Positions 32,997 to 40,280 of a stretch of DNA of 40,280 bases are shown in pieces. The notes under the pieces are model-generated. The model did not search any database, was not told where the DNA came from, and saw only the letters and a list, made by a program, of their open reading frames with translations. Every line of letters begins with the position of its first letter. The stretch's first letter is position 1. This DNA comes from Rhodoferax sp. (GTDB lineage: Bacteria > Pseudomonadota > Gammaproteobacteria > Burkholderiales > Burkholderiaceae_C): contig JANXVI010000350.1 in the NCBI GenBank assembly GCA_025351745.1, forward strand, positions 1 through 40,280, read 5' to 3'. A program made the position numbers and the translations under genes.

Positions 32997-33488
32997 ATGT
33001 TGGTTATCAAATGGATAGTTATCGTGGTTTTGGTGCTTGTCGTGAGCGCCATTGTTGCGGGGCAGTTGGGTATGTTGCAAGGTAGCGCCCCTACAGACTT
33101 AGGGGTACGGCAAGGCAAGCTCAAAGGTCTGTCCTCCACGGACAATAGTGTCAGCAGCCAGGCTGACCTCTATCCCGACCATCCTCAGCGCAAGTATTCC
33201 AGCATTGCCCCATTGGCATTGCGCACGGACGGCCCCGCCACCATTGCCAAACTCAAAGGCATTGTGGAAGGCATGGATGGTGCCAAGCTCATATCCCATG
33301 CGCCCGACTACCTGTATGCCCAGTACACCACCCCGCTGATGAAATATGTTGACGATGTGGAGTTCTGGTTTGACCCGACTGCAAACGCCATTCAAGTGCG
33401 CTCATCTTCACGTTTGGGTAAAAGTGACCTTGGGTTGAATCGCAAACGCATTGAAGCAGTGCGCGGGGTCCTGGCAGCGGCGCCCTGA
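32997..33488 (+). CDS. DUF1499-family membrane-anchored protein
   Basis: Protein of 163 residues with an N-terminal hydrophobic anchor (IKWIVIVVLVLVVSAIVAGQL, 4-24). The rest matches DUF1499: NSVSSQADLYPDHPQRKYSSIAPL near 50-72, and DDVEFWFDPTANAIQVRSSSRLGKSDLGLNRKRIEAVR at the end, the most conserved part of the family. Function unknown; probably facing the periplasm. Its last 97 bp overlap a minus-strand frame that extends a damaged PNPOx-family gene. Confidence 0.85.
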   Translation: MLVIKWIVIVVLVLVVSAIVAGQLGMLQGSAPTDLGVRQGKLKGLSSTDNSVSSQADLYPDHPQRKYSSIAPLALRTDGPATIAKLKGIVEGMDGAKLISHAPDYLYAQYTTPLMKYVDDVEFWFDPTANAIQVRSSSRLGKSDLGLNRKRIEAVRGVLAAAP

Positions 33489-33769
33489 GCTAGGGTTTCG
33501 TCGTCACGTTCAACGTCCGTCGCAGGCTTGCTCCGCAGCCGTGCAACCTCTGCTTCCAAAGCCTCGATGCGTGCAGTGCGCGCATCCATGAACGCGGTCA
33601 GATCCGGCGTGATGTCAGTTTGTTGACCGCGGCCTTGCGCCATGCGCGCATAGGCATGGCGCGAACCCTGGCGGGATTGGATGGCCTTGAGCGTCGCCGT
33701 GATAGCAATGTCGCTGCTGTGGCCGCCGTGGTGGGGGGCTATGGCATCATACGGCTCGTGACTGAGCAT
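33392..33769 (-). pseudogene. PNPOx-family (pyridoxamine oxidase-like) gene with apparent internal deletion
   Basis: The first 64 residues (YDAIAPHHGGHSSDIAI, AIQSRQGSRHAYARMAQ, ITPDLTAFMDART) resemble the N-terminus of flavin-binding pyridoxamine 5'-phosphate oxidase-like proteins of about 200 residues, just where these continue with the conserved FMN-binding core (GxPYVQHRGG). Here that core is absent and the frame jumps to a coiled-coil tail (ARIEALEAEVARLRSK) like the normal C-terminus of such proteins. It then runs on antisense to the DUF1499 gene. The simplest reading is an in-frame internal deletion that left a non-functional relic. No ribosome site is seen. The homology is recalled by eye and should be checked. 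Confidence 0.5.
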
Positions 33770-33827
33770 CAGCGCGCGCTACAGTTAGGTTGGCCCGTCA
33801 TCGTCGGAGCTTGAGGGGACCATGAAT

Positions 33828-33884
33828 ACTATGGTTTTGATAGCTGCTAACCCAGATTCCGCGAGGGCTACAGACTATTTTTAC
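33828..33884 (-). repeat. Dispersed repeat, copy E
   Basis: This 57-bp copy between the PNPOx relic and the GT39 gene reads on the minus strand GTAAAAATAGTCTGTAGCCC, with the centre TCGCGGAATCTGGGTTAGC and the end AGCTATCAAAACCATAGT. It is full length by comparison with copy D. Confidence 0.6.
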
Positions 33885-33993
33885 GGAGTGACTTGAGCCC
33901 AAACAGCGGCCGAAACTCCGTACATCCGCACAACCAGACACGAGGTCTGTATCGCGATCAGGCTTTGGTCCAGCCCGTCCTGACGCCCACCTA

Positions 33994-35826
33994 TCACGGC
34001 GTCTTTGCCACCAGCCACTCGCGGCGGAACAGCCACTGTTGGGGGTACCACAGGTTGTCCAGCGTCACCTCGCCATCCTTGTGTCGGCTCTTTACATGCC
34101 AGCGCGAGCCCAGCAGGGTGCAGCCGGGCAGGCAGCTCGGTTGGGCTTGGTCCAGGCTGTCCTGCAACCAAACGACGGCGTCGAATTGTTCCAATAGAAA
34201 CATGAGTCGCTCGGCGGGCGGGAGTTCGGGCTGGAAGGCGCCGGTGTTGCGGCCCTCGGCGTCATAGGGCGTGATACTCACACCGGGCAGTACGAAGCGA
34301 AAGCGCTCGAACTGGCCGGTAAAGCCGTTGGGCACGGCCACGCGCTGGGCCCGCATTTGCGCCAACACGGCGGGGCTGTAACCCGCGTCTGCAGTGCTGA
34401 GCGGTTGCACCATCAAGCTGAAGGTGGCGTAAATGGCCAGCACTGTCGCCAAAGTTGCCGGCTTGGCCCAGCGGCTTATGAAAAAACCGGCGCTAGCCAC
34501 CGCCAAACCTGCGCATGCCACTATCAAAGTTATAGCAATTTGTGGTCTGCTGGAGATGTGCAAGTCCCCCATGACCCAGGCGACACGTGCCAGCATGACC
34601 AGCGCGGGCACGCCGATGGCCAGCGTGATCCAGAACCAGGCTTTGGCAATCTTGTCCCAGGCCAAAGCCATGGCGATGGCGATGGCGGGCATGGCCGGGA
34701 TCAGGTAACGCTCGGAGCGTTGGCTGGGCACCGTGAACACGACCAGCCATACGACAACCCAGACCAACAGCACACGCAGCGCGGGCGTCAGTTGCAGATA
34801 CGTCTGGCGCTTGAACGCGACCTTGAGTGCCACCCAGCCCAGGCCCAGCACGGTGAAGACGAGCAAGCCCGCGTTGACAGGGTAGGCCAGCAACTGCGTC
34901 CACATGGGGTAAGCCCCAAACAACGCGGCGTGCCAGTAGCCCCGGGTGTTGGACATCTTGCCGGCGTTCTCGGCCAGCACAAATTCCTGCCACACCGAGG
35001 CCGGGTCCGGGTCCAGTACAAACCACAGCGCGAAAATGCCCAGGGCCAGCGCCGTGCTCCAGGCCAGGCCTACCGTGGCGCGGATGATCGTCTGCCGATC
35101 CAGGCGCGGCGCGCTGAGCAGCCATGCACACCAGATGGCAGCCGCGGCGGGTGCCACCAGAGCGAAGGACTTGTAGGCCGAGCCCAGGCCCATGGCGATG
35201 CCCATCAACGTGAACACGCGCCAGTCCATGCCGAGGAATGGGCCTGCTGGAGCGGTTGCGCCCGGCTGTGGTGCCTCAGCGACTGGGCCGCGCACGCGCA
35301 ACCACAGCACCCACCACATCGGCAAGGCCAGCCAGAAGGTCTCGGGCGCCGACGTCAGATAGGCGCGCCCGTAGCGAAAGGTCGAGAAGAACAGCAGGTA
35401 CAGCGCTGCGGCGATGCATGCCGTTCGCACATGGCCGCTGATGCGGTGGGCAAAGAAGGCCAGCAGCGCAGTCGTGGCAAAGGTGTAGAGGACGCTGGGC
35501 AGGCGCAGCCCATACAGGTTCCAGTTCCGTCCCCAATCGCCGGCCGCTATGGCCTGCCAGAACAGCAGCGGTGGTTTGGTGTTGCGCGTGGCTATTATCT
35601 CCGATTGCAGCGGCAGCCAGTGGCCGCTTTCGGCCGTCATGCGGGCGATATGGATGTACACCATCTCGTCACCGTTGGTCGGGGCATAGGGGCTGTTCAG
35701 GCCGTAGAAGTACAGCAGTGCGGCCACTGCCACCAGCGCCAGCCAGAGCCAGGGGAGGGGCTCGCGTGGGTACATGTTTTTGCGCCGGGCCGCGACCCGC
35801 GCAGCGGCGGAACGTGGGGGCAACAT
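33994..35826 (-). CDS. Glycosyltransferase family 39 (ArnT/PMT-like) membrane protein
   Basis: Polyprenyl-phosphate-sugar-dependent glycosyltransferase of 610 residues with about 11-12 membrane helices and a soluble C-terminal part (from about 470). The first periplasmic loop has the catalytic-type acidic pair in TNGDEMVYIHIARMTAESG, followed by TRNTKPPLLFWQ, both typical of the ArnT/PMT_2 group. AAGAG lies seven bases before the ATG at 35826. It starts 3 bp after the GtrA gene in a three-gene operon with a GT9 transferase. The usual role of GtrA plus GT39 pairs is transfer of a flipped lipid-linked sugar to lipid A, LPS or protein. A dispersed repeat copy lies within the coding region at 34481-34537, encoding part of a late hydrophobic helix. 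Confidence 0.88.
   Translation of the reverse strand: MLPPRSAAARVAARRKNMYPREPLPWLWLALVAVAALLYFYGLNSPYAPTNGDEMVYIHIARMTAESGHWLPLQSEIIATRNTKPPLLFWQAIAAGDWGRNWNLYGLRLPSVLYTFATTALLAFFAHRISGHVRTACIAAALYLLFFSTFRYGRAYLTSAPETFWLALPMWWVLWLRVRGPVAEAPQPGATAPAGPFLGMDWRVFTLMGIAMGLGSAYKSFALVAPAAAAIWCAWLLSAPRLDRQTIIRATVGLAWSTALALGIFALWFVLDPDPASVWQEFVLAENAGKMSNTRGYWHAALFGAYPMWTQLLAYPVNAGLLVFTVLGLGWVALKVAFKRQTYLQLTPALRVLLVWVVVWLVVFTVPSQRSERYLIPAMPAIAIAMALAWDKIAKAWFWITLAIGVPALVMLARVAWVMGDLHISSRPQIAITLIVACAGLAVASAGFFISRWAKPATLATVLAIYATFSLMVQPLSTADAGYSPAVLAQMRAQRVAVPNGFTGQFERFRFVLPGVSITPYDAEGRNTGAFQPELPPAERLMFLLEQFDAVVWLQDSLDQAQPSCLPGCTLLGSRWHVKSRHKDGEVTLDNLWYPQQWLFRREWLVAKTP
34481..34537 (+). repeat. Dispersed repeat, copy F (inside the GT39 gene)
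   Basis: Reads AAAAAACCGGCGCTAGCCAC at the left and CACTATCAAAGTTATAGCA at the right, the same length (57 bp) and end types as the intergenic copies. It is antisense to the GT39 gene, where its 19 codons encode hydrophobic residues (LIVACAGLAVASAGFF region) without breaking the frame. The centre is diverged, so independent origin is possible. Confidence 0.4.
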
Positions 35827-35829
35827 TCG

Positions 35830-36336
35830 TTACTCTTTGTCGCTTTTGAACGTCCAGCGATCGTTGGCCAGAAAGTTGCTCACACTGGCGGCCAGGATCG
35901 CAATGATGTTGGCTATCCGGTAGTCCATACTGCCCGATAGCAGCAGCGTCAGCACATACTGCAAGCCGCTGCCGAACGCCGAGGCTGTGATGTACTGGCC
36001 AAATTCGGTGGCAAGGAGTTGAGGGCTGACCGGACCGGGGCTTTCACCCTGTTCGAGGGTCTTGACCCGGTCGGACCACGTCCATAGCCGGTTCCACGTG
36101 AAGTTGTTGATCGTCGCCAACGCGATGGCAACGGCCAGTGAGATGTAGGGCTTGTTGTATGAAGCTTCAATGTGGTTGAAGATGTACTCATGACCAAGGT
36201 GCAGCATCGTCAAATTGACGACCGTACCGCTTGCGCCAACGATGCCGAACTTGATGTAGCGGTAGCGCTCCAGCAAGCCCAGCGCCCACAATATCGCGCG
36301 TTGTAGCGCCGTGCCGCCTTTCACGCCACCTGTCAT
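35830..36336 (-). CDS. GtrA-family membrane protein
   Basis: Protein of 168 residues with four membrane helices, the GtrA layout: YIKFGIVGASGTVVNLTMLHL, ISLAVAIALATINNFTWNRLWTW, QYITASAFGSGLQYVLTLLL, NIIAILAASVSNFLANDRWTF. GtrA-like proteins are thought to help flip undecaprenyl- or related lipid-linked sugars. The start overlaps the GT9 stop by 4 bp and the gene ends 3 bp before GT39, so all three are coupled. It probably supplies the lipid-linked donor to the GT39 enzyme. Confidence 0.9.
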   Translation of the reverse strand: MTGGVKGGTALQRAILWALGLLERYRYIKFGIVGASGTVVNLTMLHLGHEYIFNHIEASYNKPYISLAVAIALATINNFTWNRLWTWSDRVKTLEQGESPGPVSPQLLATEFGQYITASAFGSGLQYVLTLLLSGSMDYRIANIIAILAASVSNFLANDRWTFKSDKE

Positions 36337-37595
36337 GACACGTTGGCCTCGGCGGTTTTGCCACTACTGCTGTTGTTGCCGCCTAAAAAAGCCAGCGCAT
36401 CTGCCAGCACTGGGTCGGGTGCAATGCGTTTGAGGCACTGGTTGTCACCATCGCAAAAGGTCAGCCGGTGGTTGTAGGCGGACAGGCAGGGCGAGCAGGC
36501 TATGCCGCTTTCCAGTACGGTGTGGCGCGAGCCCAGCGGGCCATAGAGCTTGCCGGTCTCGGGGCCGAAAAACACCATGGTCTGGATGGGGGTGAGTGTG
36601 GCAAAGTGACCAGGGCCGCCGTCGTTGGTGATCAGCAATTGTGCCGCGTGCATCAGCATGAGCAACTCGCGGATGCTACGGGTGTAGCCGGTGAGATCGA
36701 CACAGGCTTCATGTTTGATTTTTGAGATCAGGTCTGTGGCCAACTGGGCGTCGTCCTTCAGGCCGATCAGGCCGACAGCAAAGCCTGCAGCACACAGACC
36801 TTTGGCCACGCGGGCATAGTGTTCGGCCGGCCATGCTCGCTCGGGCAGGATGCCGCCACCGGCGTACACCAAGACCAATTTGCGGCTTGCGGTCACCGAG
36901 TGGTCGGTCAACAGCTTCGCCCGGTATGCGGCCAATTCGTCTTCAGAAAAAGTGACGGACAGTTCGGTACCCACTGGCATGCTGCGAATCGGCGCGGCCT
37001 TGTTGCGTGGCATGCTGCCAGCAGGCTTCAGCGCATCCACCAGGGACAAAAATTGTTTACTGATGTGCTGGTAGGGGTTGTAGGGGATCGCGTGGTTGAT
37101 AAAACTGCCGCGGTACAAGCCTTCTTGCGTGTGCGGTGTGAACCCGACCCGTACCGGTGCGCCGGTGCTGAACGACAGCAAAGCGCTGACGCGCGAAAAT
37201 AGTTCGCAGTCGATCACCGCGTCCAGCCCGAGGCGGCGCATGGTCGCGCTGACCTTGAGTATGTCGCCCACCAACGAGGCGCCCGAGCGGTCGTCCAGGC
37301 TGTGCATGTACTCAGGTTGCGTGAGTTGCAGCAGCTTGGTGACTTCTTGATTTTTCTTCAACTGCAGGATATGGATGGCTGCACCCGGGTACTGGCGTCG
37401 TAGTTGCGCAAACATCGGGCCTGCCAACACAATGCTGCCCATCTCGGACAACAGGATGACAAGGAAATTTTTTGGCGCCGTGGCCAGTCGCGGTGGCGCG
37501 CTGATTAGCCCGGTAAAGCGCACCCAGGCCGACACCGCGCCGCACAGAAGCTGGCCTGCCCAGCGATCAATGAAGCGTTGTGTTTGAAGTTTCAT
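36333..37595 (-). CDS. Glycosyltransferase family 9 (heptosyltransferase-like)
   Basis: Soluble or peripheral transferase of 420 residues. N-terminal NFLVILLSEMGSIVLAGPMFAQLRRQYPGAAIHIL is the acceptor-side domain; the donor-side motif is LLITNDGGPGHFATLTPIQTMVFFGPETGKLYGPLG. The DGGPGH phrase is the GT9 hallmark (D/S-GxxH) for ADP-heptose-type donors. A Cys-containing tail (ACSPCLSAYNHRLTFCDGDNQC) resembles those of LPS heptosyltransferase relatives. First gene of the operon with GtrA and GT39, so LPS core or other envelope glycan assembly is likely. The exact sugar is unknown. Confidence 0.87.
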   Translation of the reverse strand: MKLQTQRFIDRWAGQLLCGAVSAWVRFTGLISAPPRLATAPKNFLVILLSEMGSIVLAGPMFAQLRRQYPGAAIHILQLKKNQEVTKLLQLTQPEYMHSLDDRSGASLVGDILKVSATMRRLGLDAVIDCELFSRVSALLSFSTGAPVRVGFTPHTQEGLYRGSFINHAIPYNPYQHISKQFLSLVDALKPAGSMPRNKAAPIRSMPVGTELSVTFSEDELAAYRAKLLTDHSVTASRKLVLVYAGGGILPERAWPAEHYARVAKGLCAAGFAVGLIGLKDDAQLATDLISKIKHEACVDLTGYTRSIRELLMLMHAAQLLITNDGGPGHFATLTPIQTMVFFGPETGKLYGPLGSRHTVLESGIACSPCLSAYNHRLTFCDGDNQCLKRIAPDPVLADALAFLGGNNSSSGKTAEANVS

Positions 37596-37614
37596 GGGGT
37601 CTTTTAATCAGTTG

Positions 37615-37654
37615 GGGACAGAGCAAATTTGTTTCACAAATCTTGGTCTGTCCC
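37615..37654. repeat. Nested inverted repeat between metK and the GT9 gene
   Basis: Outer arms GGGACAGA (37615-37622) and TCTGTCCC (37647-37654) enclose inner arms ATTTGT and ACAAAT around a 3-base loop. It lies 9 bp after the metK stop in a 67-bp spacer. There is no U-tract on the metK transcript side. GGGACAG/CTGTCCC hairpins resemble REP-type elements; a combined terminator or mRNA-stabiliser role is possible. Confidence 0.6.
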
Positions 37655-37662
37655 GCAAGGTC

Positions 37663-38844
37663 TCACAATCCCGCTGCCGCCCGCAGAACTTGGGCTTTGT
37701 CGCTGCGCTCCCATGTGAACTCGGGCTCTTCGCGGCCAAAGTGGCCATAGGCCGCGGTCTTCTCGTAGATGGGGCGCAGCAGGTCCAGCATCTGGATGAT
37801 GCCCTTGGGGCGTAGGTCGAAGTGCTCGCCCACCAGCTTGGCGATCGCGTCGTCAGAAATGACGCCGGTGCCCTCGGTGTATACGGTGACGTTCATCGGT
37901 TTGGCCACGCCAATCGCGTAGGCCACCTGGATTTGGCACTGGCGCGCCAGACCAGCTGCCACGATGTTTTTGGCCACATAACGTGCGGCGTAAGCGGCAG
38001 AACGGTCCACCTTGGACGGGTCCTTGCCGGAGAACGCGCCGCCGCCGTGGGGGCAGGCACCGCCGTAGGTGTCCACAATGATCTTGCGCCCAGTCAGGCC
38101 GCAATCGCCCTGTGGGCCACCGATGACAAAACGGCCGGTGGGGTTGATCAGGTACTTGGTGTCCTTGAGCCACTCTTTGGGCAGCACGGGCTTGATGATT
38201 TCTTCGATGATGGCCTCGGTGAACGAAGCTTTCATCTTGTGCATGGTCTCAGACTGGTCCGGACTGTGCTGGGTGGACAGTACCACGGTGTCGATGCTGT
38301 GCGGCTTGCCATCGACATACCGCATCGTGACCTGGCTCTTGGCGTCCGGGCGCAGGAAGGGTAGGCGCCCGTCCTTGCGCAACTGGGCCTGGCGCTCCAT
38401 CAGGCGGTGGGCGTAGTAGATGGGCGCAGGCATCAGCTCGGGTGTCTCATTGCACGCGTAGCCGAACATCAGGCCCTGGTCACCAGCGCCGGTGTTCAGG
38501 TGGTCGTCACTCGCATGGTCCACGCCCTGGGCGATGTCGTTGGATTGCTTGTCATAGGCCACCAGCACAGCGCAGCCTTTGTAGTCAATGCCGTACTCGG
38601 TGTTGTCGTAGCCGATGCGCTTGATGGTGTCGCGCGCCACCTGGATGTAGTCAACGTGCGCGTTGGTGGTGATCTCGCCGGCGAGCACGACCAGACCGGT
38701 GTTGGTCAGCGTTTCGGCGGCTACGCGGCTGCGCGGATCCTGTTTGAAAATCGCATCCAGAATCGCGTCGGAAATCTGGTCAGCCACCTTGTCGGGATGG
38801 CCTTCAGAAACGGATTCGGAAGTAAAGAGAAAATCGTTCGCCAT
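37663..38844 (-). CDS. metK: S-adenosylmethionine synthetase
   Basis: Makes S-adenosylmethionine from methionine and ATP. Length 393 residues from the ATG at 38844, which has GGAG eight bases upstream; a GTG three codons earlier is less likely. Hallmarks: [21 protein letters not shown], the signature [12 protein letters not shown], and the glycine-rich [23 protein letters not shown]. Divergent from lipid A acyltransferase genes. The leader was examined for a SAM- or SAH-type riboswitch and none was recognised. Confidence 0.98.
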   Translation of the reverse strand: MANDFLFTSESVSEGHPDKVADQISDAILDAIFKQDPRSRVAAETLTNTGLVVLAGEITTNAHVDYIQVARDTIKRIGYDNTEYGIDYKGCAVLVAYDKQSNDIAQGVDHASDDHLNTGAGDQGLMFGYACNETPELMPAPIYYAHRLMERQAQLRKDGRLPFLRPDAKSQVTMRYVDGKPHSIDTVVLSTQHSPDQSETMHKMKASFTEAIIEEIIKPVLPKEWLKDTKYLINPTGRFVIGGPQGDCGLTGRKIIVDTYGGACPHGGGAFSGKDPSKVDRSAAYAARYVAKNIVAAGLARQCQIQVAYAIGVAKPMNVTVYTEGTGVISDDAIAKLVGEHFDLRPKGIIQMLDLLRPIYEKTAAYGHFGREEPEFTWERSDKAQVLRAAAGL

Positions 38845-39006
38845 TGCGTACACTCCATTAAGTTTGTTGGCGCGTTGCCAGCTGGAATGCTTCGGCGAAC
38901 GCTTTAGCAGTTTGGTTTAATGTCGCCCTGCAAGTTGTTCAGTAACTCGGCGACAGGCGTAATTATAGGACGCCGATTTATTAGCCGCATTGTCAAACAC
39001 CTTTCC

Positions 39007-39870
39007 ATGCTCTGGTTATTCCGTTTTTTCTCTCACTGGCCGCTGGCCACATTGCACGCGCTGGGCGGCGCGCTGGGCTGGCTGGTTTGGGCGTTGAGCC
39101 CGGCCTACCGGGCCCAGTTTCGCGCCCATGTGGCACAGGCCGGCCTGTCCTTTGAGGTGGCTCGGCCAGCGATCGCCGAGGCTGGCCGCTTTGTCGCCGA
39201 ATTGCCCAAGCTCTGGCTGCGGCCGCGCTCGCAGTCGTGCCTGGGCAATGTCCAGGTGAGCGGCCAGGGCCATGCCGAGCAGGCTTTTGCGCGCGGCAAG
39301 GGCGTTATTTTTTTCGGCCCCCACTGTGGCAGCTTTGAGTTGGGGCCGCAGGCGCTGGCGGAGCTGTACGGGCCCATCACCGCGATTTACCGGCCTGCCC
39401 GCATGGCCTGGCTGGCCCGGCTGGAAAGCCTGGCGCGTGACCGGCAAAACCTTACAGTGGTGCCGGCCAGCCTGGGCGGCATCCGCCTGATGCACAAGAC
39501 GCTGAAAGCCAACCGGGCGGTCGCCATGCTGACCGACCAGGTGCCGCCGGAGGGGCTGGGCCTCTGGGCGCCGTTTTTTGGCCGGCCCGCCTACACCATG
39601 ACGCTCGCGGCCCGGTTGGCGCTGCAAAGCGGCGCGGTCTTGTTGCCCGTAAGTTGCGAACGCCTGCCGCATGGCCAGGGTTACCTGCTCAAGATCTGGC
39701 CGGCACTGGCGGATAGGGAGGCGCGCGGCAAGTCCGACACGCTGCGCGCTGACATGCTCAAGGTGGTCACCCGCATCAACCAGGCGATTGAAGCCATCGT
39801 GCTGAGCCAGCCAGGCCAGTATTTGTGGGGCTATGCGCGCTACAAGACGCCGCGCAGGGACATCGCTTGA
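39007..39870 (+). CDS. Lipid A biosynthesis acyltransferase (LpxL/HtrB family)
   Basis: Inner-membrane-associated late acyltransferase of 287 residues from ATG 39007; the frame is open to 38920 but the family normally begins at MLWLFRFFSHWPLATLHALGG. The active-site HX4E box is in FFGPHCGSFELGP (about 122-134). Other conserved parts are AIYRPARMAWLARLES, AVAMLTDQVPPEGLGLWAPFFG and LWGYARYKTP. It adds a secondary acyl chain to lipid A. The next gene overlaps its stop, so they form an operon. Which of LpxL, LpxM or LpxP specificities applies is not decidable by eye. Confidence 0.9.
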   Translation: MLWLFRFFSHWPLATLHALGGALGWLVWALSPAYRAQFRAHVAQAGLSFEVARPAIAEAGRFVAELPKLWLRPRSQSCLGNVQVSGQGHAEQAFARGKGVIFFGPHCGSFELGPQALAELYGPITAIYRPARMAWLARLESLARDRQNLTVVPASLGGIRLMHKTLKANRAVAMLTDQVPPEGLGLWAPFFGRPAYTMTLAARLALQSGAVLLPVSCERLPHGQGYLLKIWPALADREARGKSDTLRADMLKVVTRINQAIEAIVLSQPGQYLWGYARYKTPRRDIA

Positions 39871-40280
39871 AAACGCCTGCCCAGGCGATCGGCTTGGCGG
39901 CCAGCCACGCGGGCATTTTTTTCATGAAGGCGCTGGCGTTCTTGCCCCTGTCCTGGGTGCGCGGCCTGGGCGTGGTGCTGGGCTGGGTTCTGTACGCCTT
40001 GATAAGGTCTCGTCGGCATGTGGTGCTGGCTAATTTTGCGCTGTGTTTTCCGGCAATGACCGACGCTGCGCGGCGCCGGCTGGCCAGGCAAACCTTTGTC
40101 TGTTTCTCGCAGGCCTGGCTGGACCGCTCCTGGTTGTGGCATGCGCCCAAGGCGTGGGTGCAGCGGCGCGTGACGCTGACCGGCGCGGTGCATGAATTGG
40201 CCGGCAGCGAACCGACCGTGATTTTTTTGCCGCATTTTGTCGGCCTGGATGCCGCCTGGGCAGCCGTAGCCCTGCAGCAG
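39867..40280 (+). CDS. Second lipid A acyltransferase (3' end outside window)
   Basis: Open frame running off the right edge. A TTG at 39867 overlaps the preceding TGA by 4 bp and gives the N-terminus MKTPAQAIGLAASHAGIFFMKALAFLPLSWVRGLG; the first ATG is at 39924. The homology clearly starts around ALAFLPLSW, so either start is possible. The catalytic box is IFLPHFVGLDAAW (HX4D). Together with the preceding gene it would supply two late acyltransferases for lipid A. Confidence 0.85.
   Translation, partial: MKTPAQAIGLAASHAGIFFMKALAFLPLSWVRGLGVVLGWVLYALIRSRRHVVLANFALCFPAMTDAARRRLARQTFVCFSQAWLDRSWLWHAPKAWVQRRVTLTGAVHELAGSEPTVIFLPHFVGLDAAWAAVALQQ

Noticed and set aside
34357..35940. Plus-strand open frame of 527 codons
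   Set aside because: It is antisense to the GT39 gene; its composition (Gln/Arg/Gly-rich, no domain) is the typical shadow of a high-GC membrane protein gene.
38845..39006. Possible SAM or SAH riboswitch before metK
   Set aside because: The short leader shows no recognisable conserved core of these riboswitch classes.

Overview
The window looks like chromosomal DNA of a betaproteobacterium of the order Burkholderiales, most likely family Comamonadaceae (Rhodoferax/Polaromonas-like). This is judged from gene families, the high GC content and the order metK / divergent lipid A acyltransferase pair. It is an inference: no rRNA or other marker gene is present. No tRNA, rRNA, CRISPR array, transposase or prophage gene was recognised.

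Layout. 1-1323: 3' part of a PhoQ-like sensor kinase. 1399-1809: secreted Tyr/Pro-repeat protein. 2074-4365 (-): membrane multi-PAS histidine kinase, divergent from a secreted caspase-like (C14) protein at 4670-6256. 6718-9518: four-gene cassette of acyl carrier protein, MaoC-like hotdog protein, AMP-forming acyl ligase and FabG-like reductase, with no ketosynthase. 9632-23826: a large two-sided locus that I read as a cyanophycin (multi-L-arginyl-poly-L-aspartate) scavenging system. 24036-25051: DUF2059 protein and a cyclic-nucleotide-binding-domain protein. 25228-28161 (-): His-rich protein and TonB-dependent receptor, possibly metal uptake. 28248-29017: a hypothetical ORF, hairpins and remnants. 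29018-31315 (-): kynU-kynA tryptophan catabolism. 31469-32514 (-): hemerythrin-like protein and a Ser/His-rich small protein. 32997-33769: DUF1499 protein facing an apparently internally deleted PNPOx-family gene. 33994-37595 (-): GT9, GtrA and GT39 envelope glycan genes. 37663-38844 (-): metK. 39007-40280: two lipid A acyltransferase-family genes, the second cut by the window edge.

The most interesting system is the 9.6-23.8 kb locus. Two secreted cyanophycinase-family serine peptidases and an RpiR-type regulator lie on the minus strand. Opposite them runs an operon: periplasmic amino-acid-type binding protein, TonB-dependent receptor, two HisQ/HisM-type permeases, an M14/AstE-like zinc hydrolase, ABC ATPase, ornithine cyclodeaminase and arginase. 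The parts form a full route: depolymerise cyanophycin outside the cell to beta-Asp-Arg dipeptides, take these through the outer and inner membranes, hydrolyse them to Asp and Arg, then convert Arg to ornithine plus urea and ornithine to proline plus ammonia. The promoter regions of both cyanophycinases share an identical operator core, ATTTTCAT-N11-ATGAAAAT, within a longer conserved block, which ties the two sides into one regulon. The arginase gene is interrupted by a single in-frame TAG, so the last-but-one step may be lost here.

A second theme is a dispersed repeat of about 54-57 bp present in six recognisable copies (4661, 18565, 25151, 28961, 33828, 34481). One copy contains the start codon of the caspase-like gene and another lies inside the GT39 coding sequence.
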